From positions 434,001-498,000 of the forward strand of contig CAXXUJ010000001.1 of assembly GCA_963677695.2 (NCBI GenBank): a stretch of DNA of 64,000 bases. Direction: 5' to 3'. Below the pieces are notes generated by a model that worked only from the letters and a program-made list of their open reading frames with translations, searched no databases and was not told the origin of the DNA. This document shows positions 1-9,181 of the stretch, in pieces (the stretch's first letter is position 1; each line of letters opens with the position of its first letter). Source of the DNA: SABI01 sp963677695. GTDB taxonomy: Bacteria > Spirochaetota > Spirochaetia > Sphaerochaetales > Sphaerochaetaceae. Both the position numbers and the translations under genes were made by a program.

Positions 1-1498
1 CCAGAGCGTTTCTCGGCCGGTCAAACAGTCCTCTGATCACCTCTGCCCTGTCATCGCTGAACGGATTGGCTAAGGTCGCCCTGATCTCTGTAGTGGCGAA
101 GCCTGTCAGGTTCTTTCCCAGAGAGAGAAGGAGGGACTTACGTTTTACAGGATCCTTCTCTTTTTCCAGCCTGTCGATATTGATGAAGGCTCTAAGTCCG
201 TGGAGGCTGAACATCAACTGGGTGGCGTCCTTGGTCGAAAGGGCACCCTTCTCCTTCAGCATGAGGGTTGTGATCAGGGCAAGGAGAGCGAAGAGAAGAG
301 CAAGGCCGAAAGTGATCGAATAAGGATTGCCGAGCCCTGCACTGAACAGCCCTACCTGCTCCGACACATTGGCCAGGTAGCCTCCGAAAAGACCGCTGAA
401 GAGGGCGAAGAAGGCTATCATGAAGTTGGTCATCGAGTTGAACCCTACCGGGTCGTTGTCGGGAATGACAGCTGCAAGGAGTCGTCTGATGAGAATATTG
501 ACGTTGGCAAGAAAGAAATTGCTCGTGAAACCGAGAACGAAGTAGACTGACATCTCGGCATCGGAAGGAACAACCATCCACCCTGCGAAGGCGATAATGA
601 GGGCGATCCCGTTTCCGATGATCAGGGGGCGGCTTCCCAGACGGTCGGAAAAGAAGGTGCAGAAGCTTCCCGCAAGGATGACCGAACCTGAGATGACGAT
701 CGTGTAGAGGAAGATGATATTGCTCTCCAACCCGACGACCTTCCTTAAGAAGGCGATGGTCATTCCCATGATGACCGTCACCGACATATAGTACCAGAAG
801 ACAAGGAGGCGGCTGCGGGTATGGCTGTTCTTCATCGATTCGGAGAGGACATTGAAGAGAGTCCTCCCCTTCTTATATTCCACCGTCGCCCTGCACGGAA
901 TTCTCGACAGATAGCTTGCAGCGACCGTATTACTCACCACACCCACCATCTGCAGACCGATGAGACCTACGATACCCGAGAGGCTCCCTATCGAGGTGAC
1001 GATGAAGTTGACAAAGCGCGCAATGACCGTGGAGGACTGGAAGGCGACGTTCGCGTTCCCGATCACCCTCCCCCGTGTCCTGTTGCTTGTAATTGTCTTG
1101 AAGGTGTAATCGTACATCACCACGCCGATGAGGCGTGCGAAGGAGAAGAGAGTGTATACAGTAAGGAGAAGGATGACGGCGGGAGTGCCGTCCATCCACA
1201 GAAGGGCGAGGTAGCCGAGGGAAACAAAGCCCCTGACGATCCAGGTCATGGTCTGAACCTTCACCACGTTCCGTCCGCGAAAGACGCGCGACATCACAGG
1301 AAGAACCACCCCCACGATATACATCGCCGAGGCGATATAGCCGAGGGCGAGGTTCGAGGCACCGAAACTGACAGCGAGGATATAGACGATCGTGTCCCCG
1401 AGCATACTGAAGCCCATCCCGTTATAGATCTCGGAACGATAGAGATTCTTCTGCCCTATTCTCTTTTCAGCATCAGAAAGATACCTAGTGCGTGCCAT
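1..1498 (-). CDS. MFS-type transporter with helical-repeat-like C-terminal tail (partial)
   Basis: The reading frame starts at the ATG at 1498 (MARTRYLSDAEKR) and is open to the left edge, so the 3' end is missing. About 400 residues are hydrophobic, with roughly ten to twelve membrane spans and short charged loops, as in major facilitator transporters. After the last span (LIIT..LML) comes a soluble tail (HGLRAFINIDRLEKEKDP...FDRPRNAL) whose repeated short amphipathic helices resemble the PBS/HEAT-like tails found on some bacterial MFS proteins. It starts 9 bases after the clpP stop, so the two are probably co-transcribed. The substrate cannot be inferred. The family assignment is from hydropathy and loop pattern, with no diagnostic motif. 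Confidence 0.75.
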   Translation of the reverse strand, partial: MARTRYLSDAEKRIGQKNLYRSEIYNGMGFSMLGDTIVYILAVSFGASNLALGYIASAMYIVGVVLPVMSRVFRGRNVVKVQTMTWIVRGFVSLGYLALLWMDGTPAVILLLTVYTLFSFARLIGVVMYDYTFKTITSNRTRGRVIGNANVAFQSSTVIARFVNFIVTSIGSLSGIVGLIGLQMVGVVSNTVAASYLSRIPCRATVEYKKGRTLFNVLSESMKNSHTRSRLLVFWYYMSVTVIMGMTIAFLRKVVGLESNIIFLYTIVISGSVILAGSFCTFFSDRLGSRPLIIGNGIALIIAFAGWMVVPSDAEMSVYFVLGFTSNFFLANVNILIRRLLAAVIPDNDPVGFNSMTNFMIAFFALFSGLFGGYLANVSEQVGLFSAGLGNPYSITFGLALLFALLALITTLMLKEKGALSTKDATQLMFSLHGLRAFINIDRLEKEKDPVKRKSLLLSLGKNLTGFATTEIRATLANPFSDDRAEVIRGLFDRPRNAL

Positions 1499-1507
1499 GT
1501 CCTTCTC

Positions 1508-2077
1508 TTAGAGTTCGTCCCTCTTGCTGACGATCTTGCTTATCAGATTGTACTTGAGAGCCCCTTCGGCATCGAGCCAGTAATCGCGGTCGGTGTCCTT
1601 TGCCACGACCTCAAGCGGCTGGCCGCTCTGATCGCTGATGATTCTGTTCAGGCGCTCTTTGGTCTTCTCGAGCTGGTTGGTGTAGATCTCCACGTCAGTG
1701 GCCACACCCTGCATCTCACTCATCGGCTGGTGGATCAGGTAGGTGGAGTTGGGAAGACCGAGGCGGTAGGGTGCATCGACTGAGAGGAGGACGAGCGTCG
1801 CTGCGCTCGCAATGAGACCCGTACCGATCATGAAGACATCGTTTCTGATGAAACGGACCATATCATAGATAGCGAGACCCGAGTTCACATCCCCGCCCGG
1901 AGAATTGATGAACATCCTGATAGGTTCATCACTCTCGTTCTCGAGGATCAGCAGCTGCTTGATCACCTTCTCGGCAGATTCCATATTGATCTCGCCGGTG
2001 AGCATCACCGAGCGGGTTTCAAGGAATTTGTCCTGTCCGGCGCCGTTCTCTTTTTCTTTCTTATCTTTCTCGTCCAT
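1508..2077 (-). CDS. clpP: ATP-dependent Clp protease proteolytic subunit (ClpP paralogue)
   Basis: This 189-residue protein is a serine peptidase of the ClpP family, which forms a double heptameric chamber and degrades substrates fed by ClpX or ClpA/C. The catalytic triad is visible: Ser91 in the segment GLIASAATL, His116 in YLIHQP, and Asp165 in DTDRD. The INSPGGDVNSG loop (58-67) and the C-terminal LISKIV also fit. The N terminus is unusually charged (DEKDKKEKENG) and has no obvious propeptide of the E. coli type. The GLIASAATL nucleophile segment differs from the common GQAASM form, and spirochaetes often carry two ClpP paralogues, so this may be the second one. It sits directly upstream of an MFS gene rather than clpX. 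Confidence 0.92.
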   Translation of the reverse strand: MDEKDKKEKENGAGQDKFLETRSVMLTGEINMESAEKVIKQLLILENESDEPIRMFINSPGGDVNSGLAIYDMVRFIRNDVFMIGTGLIASAATLVLLSVDAPYRLGLPNSTYLIHQPMSEMQGVATDVEIYTNQLEKTKERLNRIISDQSGQPLEVVAKDTDRDYWLDAEGALKYNLISKIVSKRDEL

Positions 2078-2358
2078 CTATCTGGTACTTCCTTTTCATA
2101 TCTCGTATAGGTCTGAGTATATAAAGGAATAGGTCAATTGAAAAGGGGAAAGGCAATACATTCCCGCTCTTCAGATCCCTCCTTGTATGTTTCCGACATG
2201 AGATCGGCAGAGAATATATGAATCTTTGATGAATTCCCCCTCCCCCCTGCAGTTTCCCTCGGCAAAGAGGGAAATTCTCGTCTACGATGTACCACACTGA
2301 CATATTCAGGATGAAGGTCCTGCGTGGTATAATCAAAGAAGAACGAGGGAAGGTCAGA

Positions 2359-3807
2359 GTGAGTAAGGGAAAAAAGAAAGTTAAACTCATCTCTCTGAAA
2401 ACGGCACAGCCCATCCGCTCTATTCCCGAGCGGTTCATCTCCATTGCACTCGATACCTCCCAGATCATTGGAGGCTTCTGGTGGGATGAGTCATCAAAGG
2501 TGAAAAACGGCCTCGGGGATGCGAAAGTGGAACCGCTTGACCTTCAGCATGAACGCCTCCTGATGTATGCAAAGCTCCTCAATCCCCGTGTGATCAGATT
2601 CGGCGGTACCGAAGCCGACCGGGTCTTTTATTCGGTGAGAAAGAAAGACGAAAAGAGGGAACTCTCTGAAGGCTACCACTATTCGCTTGACAGAAAACTT
2701 CTGAAAGAGATGGAGAGGTTCTGCTCAGAAGCAGGTTCTTCGGTGATGTTCACCGTGAACGCGGGGCCCGGTCCACGCAAGGATAAGGACCGCTGGAGAA
2801 AGAAGAATGCAAGACAGCTGATCAGATACTCAGAAGAAAAGGACCTTGATATATCAGTATGGGAATTAGGGAACGAGGTGAATGCCTATCCCTTTTTTCT
2901 CGGCCTGAGCAACAGGCTCTCAATCAGCGAGTATGCAGAGGACATGAGGAGACTGAAGTCCCTCTCTTCACAATCGATGAGTGCAGGGCCTGCCCTTGCC
3001 GTGTGGCCTGTACTGGGGGAAACCCTCCCCTTCCTGAGACGATTCCTGAAGACTTCTGTCCATCCCCCCGATATCATCACCTGGCATTACTATCCCCAGC
3101 AGAGTTCCCGGTGCCCCGTCGCGATCCGAAGAGCGGGGAAGAAGACCCTTCTGAAGCCCTCGAATCTCGATGAAGCTGCTCGTCAGGCACGGCACATACG
3201 GAAACTGAGGGACCGTTACCGCCCTGGCACTCTCCTCTGGCTCGGAGAGACCGGACACGCCCTGTGCGGTGGGGAAAAGGGACTCTCTGACACCTTCTAT
3301 TCAGGGTTCTGGTGGCTCGATCAGCTATGCATCATGGCAAGAGAAGGAATGGATCAGGTCGTGAGGCAGACCCTTACAGGCGGAGACTACGGACTTCTGG
3401 ACAAAGAAACCTATGACCCCCTCCCCGATTACTGGACGACACTCCTGTTCAACCGGTATGTCGGCACTGAAGTCTACAACACTCAAAAAGACTCCTCCAA
3501 CAGGAAACTAAGAACCTATATCCACTCACTGAAGGGAGAAAGCGGAGGATACTGTATCATCTACATCAACGTATCAGACAAAGAGTGCACCTGCACTCTC
3601 GATGAATCCCTCCCTCCATTGAAGGAGAAAATCCTCCTGAGCGCCGGTGATATGTACAGCAGAGAGATACTCATGAACAACAGACCTCTGAAAGCCGAAC
3701 AGCTCCCTTCACTTCCTGATGGGCTCCCTTGTGAAGATGAACGGACAGTGACGCTTCCCCCTATTAGCTACGGGTTCCTCCTCACTCAGAAGGGAGGCAG
3801 CAAATGA
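2359..3807 (+). CDS. GH79-like glycoside hydrolase (heparanase/beta-glucuronidase fold)
   Basis: The protein reads as a clan A (beta/alpha)8 glycosidase of the GH79 type. From the GTG at 2359 the acid/base residue would be Glu173 in WELGNE and the nucleophile Glu297 in WLGETG. The HYYP segment at 243-246 and an all-beta C-terminal domain ending in PPISYGFLL are also typical. I chose GTG 2359 because GAGGGAAGG lies 5 bases before it; an ATG at 2287 in the same frame has no ribosome binding site. No signal peptide is seen, so it is probably cytoplasmic. Its stop overlaps the start of the next gene by 4 bases. GH79 enzymes act on glucuronides; the actual substrate is unknown. Confidence 0.75.
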   Translation: MSKGKKKVKLISLKTAQPIRSIPERFISIALDTSQIIGGFWWDESSKVKNGLGDAKVEPLDLQHERLLMYAKLLNPRVIRFGGTEADRVFYSVRKKDEKRELSEGYHYSLDRKLLKEMERFCSEAGSSVMFTVNAGPGPRKDKDRWRKKNARQLIRYSEEKDLDISVWELGNEVNAYPFFLGLSNRLSISEYAEDMRRLKSLSSQSMSAGPALAVWPVLGETLPFLRRFLKTSVHPPDIITWHYYPQQSSRCPVAIRRAGKKTLLKPSNLDEAARQARHIRKLRDRYRPGTLLWLGETGHALCGGEKGLSDTFYSGFWWLDQLCIMAREGMDQVVRQTLTGGDYGLLDKETYDPLPDYWTTLLFNRYVGTEVYNTQKDSSNRKLRTYIHSLKGESGGYCIIYINVSDKECTCTLDESLPPLKEKILLSAGDMYSREILMNNRPLKAEQLPSLPDGLPCEDERTVTLPPISYGFLLTQKGGSK

Positions 3808-4874
3808 ATGTGAATATAACACTGATCATCAATCCGGGCCGCTATCCCCATTTTGCACGAAAACTGAAAAAGCTTATGAGACTTGTCGATCGCTGCACGA
3901 TCCAGGAGAGTACAAGCCCTGAGCACTTCACACAGCTGATGAAGGATTTCATAGCGGGTGAGGATTCCTACCTCCTTGTGTGGGGAGGAGACGGCACGGC
4001 GAACCTGACCCTCAACTGCCTGATGAAGTATGCAGAGAAGAAAAGGCGGAAGGAAATCTCTATCGGATTTCTCAGGGGTGGAAGCGGAAACGGCACTCAG
4101 GACAGCTACGAAGTACCATGGGACCTGAAAAAACAGGTCAAAGCCTACATGTACAGTATCGAACACGCTCTCACTCAGAAGGTCGATATCCTCAAAGTTG
4201 AATTTGACGAGCAGGTGCTGTACGGTCAGCTGTTCGGAAGCGGTATGGATGCGAGAATTCTGGGAGTTCGCAACGGAATACGGAGAGTCGCCTCGGACAA
4301 GGCGCCGAGGACCGGTCTCATCCCCTATCTTCTTTCCTCCATCTCCATCGTATGGGAAGAAGCACACATGAAACGGGAACCGAGAATCATATCGATGAAG
4401 AGGGGAAAGTTCGCGTTTCGGGGAACGAGAACCAATGCAGAGTTTCCATTCAGTGAATACGATATGAAGAGTACCGCACCCCTCATCGAGGTGGGAGTGC
4501 GACCCTACTACGGCTGGCGCTATAAGATCTGTCCCGATGTCGTATGCAATGACGGGTTCATGGACGCCTACCTGTTCAATATCAAGAGCCGCATGCTGAT
4601 CATACTCAACCTCTTCCATTTCTGGACAGGAAAGTACTACACGATAAACGCGCGGAACGCGAGACGACACCTTCCGCTGATAGAGCATTTCAAAGTGAAA
4701 GAGTGCACCCTCTCCCCTTCAGATAATCATCTGTTCCATATCGACGGGGAACTGCACAGCACCGACGGACCCGTGTCCCTCAGTGTGAAACCGCGTGCAC
4801 TGAAATTCCTTGTCCCTGACAGCTTCTATGAGAAGTTCCACCCGATACATGAATGGGACAAGAGAAAGAAATAG
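3804..4874 (+). CDS. Diacylglycerol kinase-fold lipid kinase family protein
   Basis: Residues 61-65 are GGDGT, the nucleotide-binding motif of the diacylglycerol/sphingosine kinase catalytic domain. The second glycine-rich segment GGSGNG (92-97) follows at the expected distance. The N-terminal LIINPG strand and a C-terminal beta domain with the conserved HIDGE segment complete the fold. Such enzymes phosphorylate a lipid hydroxyl with ATP at the membrane. It overlaps the upstream glycosidase by 4 bases (ATGA), so the two are translationally coupled and may act on the same glycolipid-type substrate; that link is inference. At 356 residues it is somewhat longer than typical DgkB/YegS proteins because of a middle insertion. 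Confidence 0.85.
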   Translation: MNVNITLIINPGRYPHFARKLKKLMRLVDRCTIQESTSPEHFTQLMKDFIAGEDSYLLVWGGDGTANLTLNCLMKYAEKKRRKEISIGFLRGGSGNGTQDSYEVPWDLKKQVKAYMYSIEHALTQKVDILKVEFDEQVLYGQLFGSGMDARILGVRNGIRRVASDKAPRTGLIPYLLSSISIVWEEAHMKREPRIISMKRGKFAFRGTRTNAEFPFSEYDMKSTAPLIEVGVRPYYGWRYKICPDVVCNDGFMDAYLFNIKSRMLIILNLFHFWTGKYYTINARNARRHLPLIEHFKVKECTLSPSDNHLFHIDGELHSTDGPVSLSVKPRALKFLVPDSFYEKFHPIHEWDKRKK

Positions 4875-4886
4875 GAAACAGAGAAT

Positions 4887-5672
4887 CTACCATTCGATCT
4901 CTTCAGGGTAATTCATTCCGGCCATGCGGAGGTCTTCTTCAGCACACCCATACTCATCCATCGCCCGATCAGTCTCCTCCCTCAAATCGAGTGCCTCGTC
5001 TACATAGGCATGCTCTACCAGCCGTTTTGTAATTGTCAGCAGTTTCTTCACCCTCTGCTCCTTCGACATATTCAAGTACCGCAGGTTCCACGTATCGATA
5101 TAGGCAGAGGCAATCGAGACGAAATCACTGAGGTGGGAAGATTCAGGAGTGACCAGATTCTTCCATCGAATGAAAGATGTAGGGGGAAGGATTTCAGATA
5201 TCGCATCCCGAAGGCCTGCCTGCAGCTCTCTTACACTGAGAATACTCCTGTCCCAGAGCGCATTCGTCGGGATAAAATCAAATCTGGGCGTTCGCGGAGA
5301 GAGGTCTTCGGTCCTCAGTTTTATCAGGTCGTTCAGGATCAGAGTGCAGGCAATCATCTCAGGATAGAGGATATTGCAGGAGAAGTAGACATTTTCCCGG
5401 GGCAGCTTTTTTTCGTAGTATTCTTCATGGTGATCCATGATTCCGCTGTCACGCAGGTCATACTCCCTGTCACCCTGAAAGGCATGCCTTATATCGTAGG
5501 TGATACCGAGGGCTCTCAGAGAGAGTGTGATATACCGTGCATGACGAGCATCTGGATGATCCCAGTCATGAACAACCACGTCGTGCAGGGCATCGACGAG
5601 GTGGTAGAGGTCATGATAGTCACCGCTGATAGTGACTCCCGTCAGATGTTCCGTGTTTGTTACCTGTATCAT
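4887..5672 (-). CDS. DUF6904-like protein of unknown function
   Basis: This 261-residue soluble protein starts MIQVTNTEHLTGVTISGDY, followed by DLYHLVDALHDVV and YDIRHAFQGDREYDL. I recall this arrangement of a TGVTISGDY strand plus an IRHAxQGDRE segment from an uncharacterised family named DUF6904; the assignment is from memory. The protein has several conserved-looking acidic and His residues and no membrane segment. It converges with the lipid kinase gene (12-base gap) and follows the glycosyltransferase on the same strand with a 73-base gap. No function is proposed. Confidence 0.7.
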   Translation of the reverse strand: MIQVTNTEHLTGVTISGDYHDLYHLVDALHDVVVHDWDHPDARHARYITLSLRALGITYDIRHAFQGDREYDLRDSGIMDHHEEYYEKKLPRENVYFSCNILYPEMIACTLILNDLIKLRTEDLSPRTPRFDFIPTNALWDRSILSVRELQAGLRDAISEILPPTSFIRWKNLVTPESSHLSDFVSIASAYIDTWNLRYLNMSKEQRVKKLLTITKRLVEHAYVDEALDLREETDRAMDEYGCAEEDLRMAGMNYPEEIEW

Positions 5673-5745
5673 AGGGTGAGTATACAGTATATGGCCCTGC
5701 TCTCAAGGACTTTTACGGAGAAATATGTCTACGAGAATATCAGAT

Positions 5746-6813
5746 TCAGGCGCTCAGTCCTCTGAGGTGTTTGATCTTCTCAGGCATATAGGCAAGGAAA
5801 TCTGAAGCGACGCGCCTGGAAAGTTTCTTCTTCATTCTTTCACTCTCCAGGAACTCGCTGATGATCGAAGCTGTCACTTCAGTGTAGTCCTCTGTTCTGA
5901 ATCTATAGAGGGTATTGGCTTTGCGGGGGTAAGTATCGAGTTCACTGAGGAATCTGGTGAGATCTTTCTTCAGATTATTCAGGTCGGTACCTCTTCCCCA
6001 GCCGCTTGCCTTGAGCATTTTCGCGTTGAGGCGCTGTTCGTACTGCTGTTCCTGGGGAATGGCGAGTACAGGCTTTTTCAGGTAGAGAGCTTCAGAGAGG
6101 AGCTGGTGCCCCGCAGGGGCAAGGACTGCCTTGCAGCCCGCCAACGCTTCAACGAAGTCATGTTCAGGATCGGGAAACACCCTGAATTCGGTATCGGGAA
6201 ACTCCGAGATAATATCTCTCACTCTCTGTGCTGATGATTTTTTCACGTAGACGAGAACATATTCCCCTTTCACCGGTGTTGCGTTTCTCACTTCCTCCCG
6301 GAGGATGGGCCCCACATCACCTTCATAGAAGGAACAGATCAGGTTCTTCTGGGCAGGAGGGCTCATCAGAGCTGAAACAAACTTGGCGCTCACGGCATCC
6401 GCCTTCAGTGAGAGAGAACGGCGGACCACCGAAGGGTGGTTGAGACTGATCAGGGGAATACCCGCCTTCGCGGCGGCAAGGGCGGTGAAAGGCTCCCAGT
6501 CGCTTATCACACCCTGGACTCCCGCTTCTTTCATCTCCTTCGCCATCCTGGCGACAATACGTTTCTGTTGTCCGATAAGATGAAGATTCTTCTTCAGTGT
6601 CTTGATGTATTCGATTCTGTGTCCGTTATGGGAAAAGTGAAGTCCGGGTATACTCTTCGTTCTGATACCCTCACATTTCTCATGGAGGAAACCGTCGATG
6701 CTTTCAGGACACCATACAGTCATATCGTGGCGGTGTCTCAGCAGCGGCCACAGCGCAGCGGTGCGGGCAGCATGCCCGTTCCCTTCTCCATTGCATCCGT
6801 AGACTATCTTCAT
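5746..6813 (-). CDS. MurG-like glycosyltransferase family protein
   Basis: The N-terminal GEGNGHAAR loop (9-17) and the C-terminal donor-binding segment (APAGHQLLSEALYLKKPVL, then IPQEQQYEQRLNAK) match the two-domain GT-B fold of family 28/1-like glycosyltransferases, which use nucleotide sugars. The closest architecture is the uncharacterised MJ1255/VC2487-type group rather than true MurG. At 355 residues it is full length, with no membrane span, so it would be peripheral to the inner leaflet. The gene is divergent from era with about 200 bases between them. The acceptor is unknown; cell envelope glycolipid synthesis is a reasonable inference. Confidence 0.78.
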   Translation of the reverse strand: MKIVYGCNGEGNGHAARTAALWPLLRHRHDMTVWCPESIDGFLHEKCEGIRTKSIPGLHFSHNGHRIEYIKTLKKNLHLIGQQKRIVARMAKEMKEAGVQGVISDWEPFTALAAAKAGIPLISLNHPSVVRRSLSLKADAVSAKFVSALMSPPAQKNLICSFYEGDVGPILREEVRNATPVKGEYVLVYVKKSSAQRVRDIISEFPDTEFRVFPDPEHDFVEALAGCKAVLAPAGHQLLSEALYLKKPVLAIPQEQQYEQRLNAKMLKASGWGRGTDLNNLKKDLTRFLSELDTYPRKANTLYRFRTEDYTEVTASIISEFLESERMKKKLSRRVASDFLAYMPEKIKHLRGLSA

Positions 6814-6974
6814 CGTTCGGCTCCCCCTTCATGAGATGCCTTATCTATATCGGAGGAATGCAAATATTGTGTGAAAGAGATGTTATACGTTGATGAAAAA
6901 ACAGAGAAACGGAAGATAGGGAGAGAAAGAATCGGAGTAAAGGAGGGCTTTCAGCCCTTTCACCCTTCCAGCTC

Positions 6975-7003
6975 TTTACCTTTTCCCCTTCTCCCCCTAT
7001 ATT
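6975..7003 (+). promoter_or_regulatory. Predicted sigma70 promoter of era, giving a leaderless mRNA
   Basis: TTTACC (6975-6980) and TATATT (6998-7003) are separated by 17 bases. The era ATG begins at 7013, only 9 bases after the -10 element. There is no purine-rich Shine-Dalgarno sequence before the ATG. The start of transcription would therefore fall at or next to the A of the start codon. Confidence 0.5.
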
Positions 7004-7012
7004 CATTCACAT

Positions 7013-7891
7013 ATGAAAAGTGCAAGCGTATCAATCATAGGACGACCCTCGTCCGGCAAATCGACTCTGGTGAACACGATCTGCGAGAGAAAGGTCTCCA
7101 TCACTGCAAAGACACCCCAGACCACCCGTAACGCGATCCGCGGTATCTACACAGACCAGAGAGGACAGCTGATCCTCACCGACACCCCGGGCTACCACCT
7201 CAACGATCAGAAGTTCAACCTGAAACTGCAGGAGACAGCTCTCAAGGCACTTGATGAGTGTGATATCGTCCTGTACATCATCGATGCCACCAGGAGCGGC
7301 GGAAAGGAAGAAAACGCCATCATTGAGATTCTCAATAAAGTAAGACGCCCTATCATCGCTGCTGTCAACAAAACCGATATCGCATCAGTTGAACAGGTGG
7401 CCGAGACACGGGAATTCGTGACCCAGTCACTCGAGAACGTCGTTCTCTGCCCCATCAGCGCCTCGGTGGATGACGGAGTCGATGAACTTCTCATAGAACT
7501 CTTCAAGATAGCACCTGAAGGACCGCTGCACTACGATGAACAGGAATTCACCGACCAGCCACTGGAATTCAGAATATCAGAGATCATACGGGAAAAGGCC
7601 ATTCAGAGCGTGACCCAGGAACTCCCCCATGCCATCTTCGTGGAGATCATAGATATCGAACACGATGAGGAAAACCAGTCCATCTGGATACGTGCCGCAG
7701 TCAATGTGGAAAAGGAAAGTCAGAAAGGGATCCTGGTAGGAAAGGGAGGAGCGAATATCAAGAAGATACGCGTTGCCGCCTTCAAGGAGATCAAGCAGAT
7801 CTTCCCCACCCTCTCACTCACCCTCGATCTGAGAGTCAAGGCAGTGAACAGGTGGAGACGCAAGGATATGATCCTCTCAAAAATTCTTTAG
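7013..7891 (+). CDS. era: GTPase Era
   Basis: Era binds 16S rRNA and acts in late small-subunit assembly. All G motifs are visible: G1 GRPSSGKS (10-17), G2 in TPQTTR, G3 DTPG (57-60), G4 NKTD (119-122), and G5 SAS. The C-terminal KH domain carries VGKGGANIKKI (about 243-253) and ends in VNRWRRKDMILSKIL. The length of 292 residues is normal. The ATG at 7013 is the first in the frame and has no ribosome binding site, consistent with leaderless translation from the promoter just upstream. It converges with the Rieske oxygenase gene, with 15 bases between the stops. Confidence 0.95.
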   Translation: MKSASVSIIGRPSSGKSTLVNTICERKVSITAKTPQTTRNAIRGIYTDQRGQLILTDTPGYHLNDQKFNLKLQETALKALDECDIVLYIIDATRSGGKEENAIIEILNKVRRPIIAAVNKTDIASVEQVAETREFVTQSLENVVLCPISASVDDGVDELLIELFKIAPEGPLHYDEQEFTDQPLEFRISEIIREKAIQSVTQELPHAIFVEIIDIEHDEENQSIWIRAAVNVEKESQKGILVGKGGANIKKIRVAAFKEIKQIFPTLSLTLDLRVKAVNRWRRKDMILSKIL

Positions 7892-7906
7892 GAGAGAAAG
7901 CTATCT

Positions 7907-8953
7907 TCAATGGTTTTTCAGTTCCTCACGTTTCTTCCGGTACTCGATGATAGGAAGGTCTCCCTGCAGCAACTGCTCTCCGCCTTTCAGACTGCTCGGT
8001 TTCGGCACCTGAGTCTGCACGACCCTGCGGTCCTGGTGAGCGATCACCTTATTCGCTTTCCCTAAAAAGAATCCGGCAATGGATCTGATCAGTGGTGCTT
8101 TGGCAAACTTCTGGTAGGTTCTCAGGTAGAGTATCGTGTGTTCGTTGTCTATTGGGACGAACGCAGCGACAAGACGAAGTTTCTCAGAAATTCTGTTCTC
8201 CCAGAGGTTCGGCATGATCAGTTCCAGCTTGAAATCACGGTCAGGGGGAGGAACAGGAACCTCTGAAGGCTTTTTCGGCGGGATCCCGTCATCAATTCTG
8301 TTGAACACGTACGTATAGAGCATCCTCTCTCCTATCCATTCGACTCCCGGACCGTCAACAACGGTACGGTTCCCCCTTCCTATCGTATTGTGGTGGACAA
8401 ACGGGAGGTGAACGACATCGAGCTGGTTCTCAAGGACACGGGAATAGTGAGCATCCCACGGGTCCTGTACGGTATAGGTTGCAAACGAGTCATCGAGATC
8501 GGGAAAGAACTCAGGAGTCCCTGCAGGTTCAGTAATCTTTGCATTGATCGACAGAACAGATACTCCGTCATCAGGAATCTGATCAGGTGAAACAGAACCA
8601 TTTTTATCATCACCCCACCAGATCCAGAGCCATCCGCCCTTCTCATATACCGGGTAGGCAGGAACCCGGTAGCGGCCGGGGACCTCAGCCTTCCTCGTAT
8701 TCGCAGGAATACAGGTACACTGACCATGACCGGCATACTCGAGTCCGTGAAACGGACACTGCAGCTGATCTGCCACAAGCTTTCCAGAGCTGAGCGCCAC
8801 ACCCCGGTGGCAGCAGCGATCGATGAGACAGTGAGCAACTCCATCTTCCCCACGCCAGAGCACCAGCTTCTCTCCAAGCCTGGTGACAGAGAGAATACTC
8901 CCTTTCTTCACCTCTTTTGATTCTAGAATGACGTACCATTGGTTGCGGATCAT
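7907..8953 (-). CDS. Rieske [2Fe-2S] ring-hydroxylating oxygenase alpha subunit-like protein
   Basis: The start is ATG 8953 (MIRNQWYVI), preceded by AGGAGGA; an upstream in-frame ATG lies inside that ribosome binding site region. The Rieske cluster ligands are Cys47, His49, Cys66 and His69 (CCH, 16 residues, then CPFH). The catalytic domain carries the mononuclear iron segment ENQLDVVHLPFVHH with paired histidines. Such proteins insert oxygen into aromatic rings or demethylate ethers and amines, and need a reductase partner; none is encoded next to it. The 348-residue length fits the single-component vanillate-demethylase-like group. Substrate unknown. A mononuclear-iron oxygenase is unexpected beside an oxygen-sensitive glycyl radical system elsewhere in the window. 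Confidence 0.88.
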   Translation of the reverse strand: MIRNQWYVILESKEVKKGSILSVTRLGEKLVLWRGEDGVAHCLIDRCCHRGVALSSGKLVADQLQCPFHGLEYAGHGQCTCIPANTRKAEVPGRYRVPAYPVYEKGGWLWIWWGDDKNGSVSPDQIPDDGVSVLSINAKITEPAGTPEFFPDLDDSFATYTVQDPWDAHYSRVLENQLDVVHLPFVHHNTIGRGNRTVVDGPGVEWIGERMLYTYVFNRIDDGIPPKKPSEVPVPPPDRDFKLELIMPNLWENRISEKLRLVAAFVPIDNEHTILYLRTYQKFAKAPLIRSIAGFFLGKANKVIAHQDRRVVQTQVPKPSSLKGGEQLLQGDLPIIEYRKKREELKNH

Positions 8954-9181
8954 AGCTTCCTCCTGCATGTGATAGGCTCAGGTAGGAGAAAGTATATCAC
9001 AGGTTTCAGAGAGATGAATGATCAACTTGGACTATCTCCTCTTATTTCTACCTATTGTTTGTAATTAGCTCCAGCATTTCTTCAATATGTATGGTATCAT
9101 CAAAGTAAAGTGTCATAAATCAGTAGTATAACCATTTGACACATCAACTGAGTTGGAAGAGGACATGTAAGGAGATACGGT

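Noticed and set aside
821..1783. Long + strand reading frame (320 codons) across the MFS/clpP junction
   Set aside because: It is an antisense shadow of two well-supported genes, has no ribosome binding site and its product is rich in His/Asp/Arg of low-complexity type.
2061..2468. Minus-strand reading frame upstream of clpP
   Set aside because: It overlaps the start of both clpP and the glycosidase gene, has no recognisable features and lacks a ribosome binding site.
5010..5765. 251-codon + strand frame opposite the DUF6904-like gene
   Set aside because: Antisense shadow; the minus-strand frame has recognisable family sequence and a normal composition.
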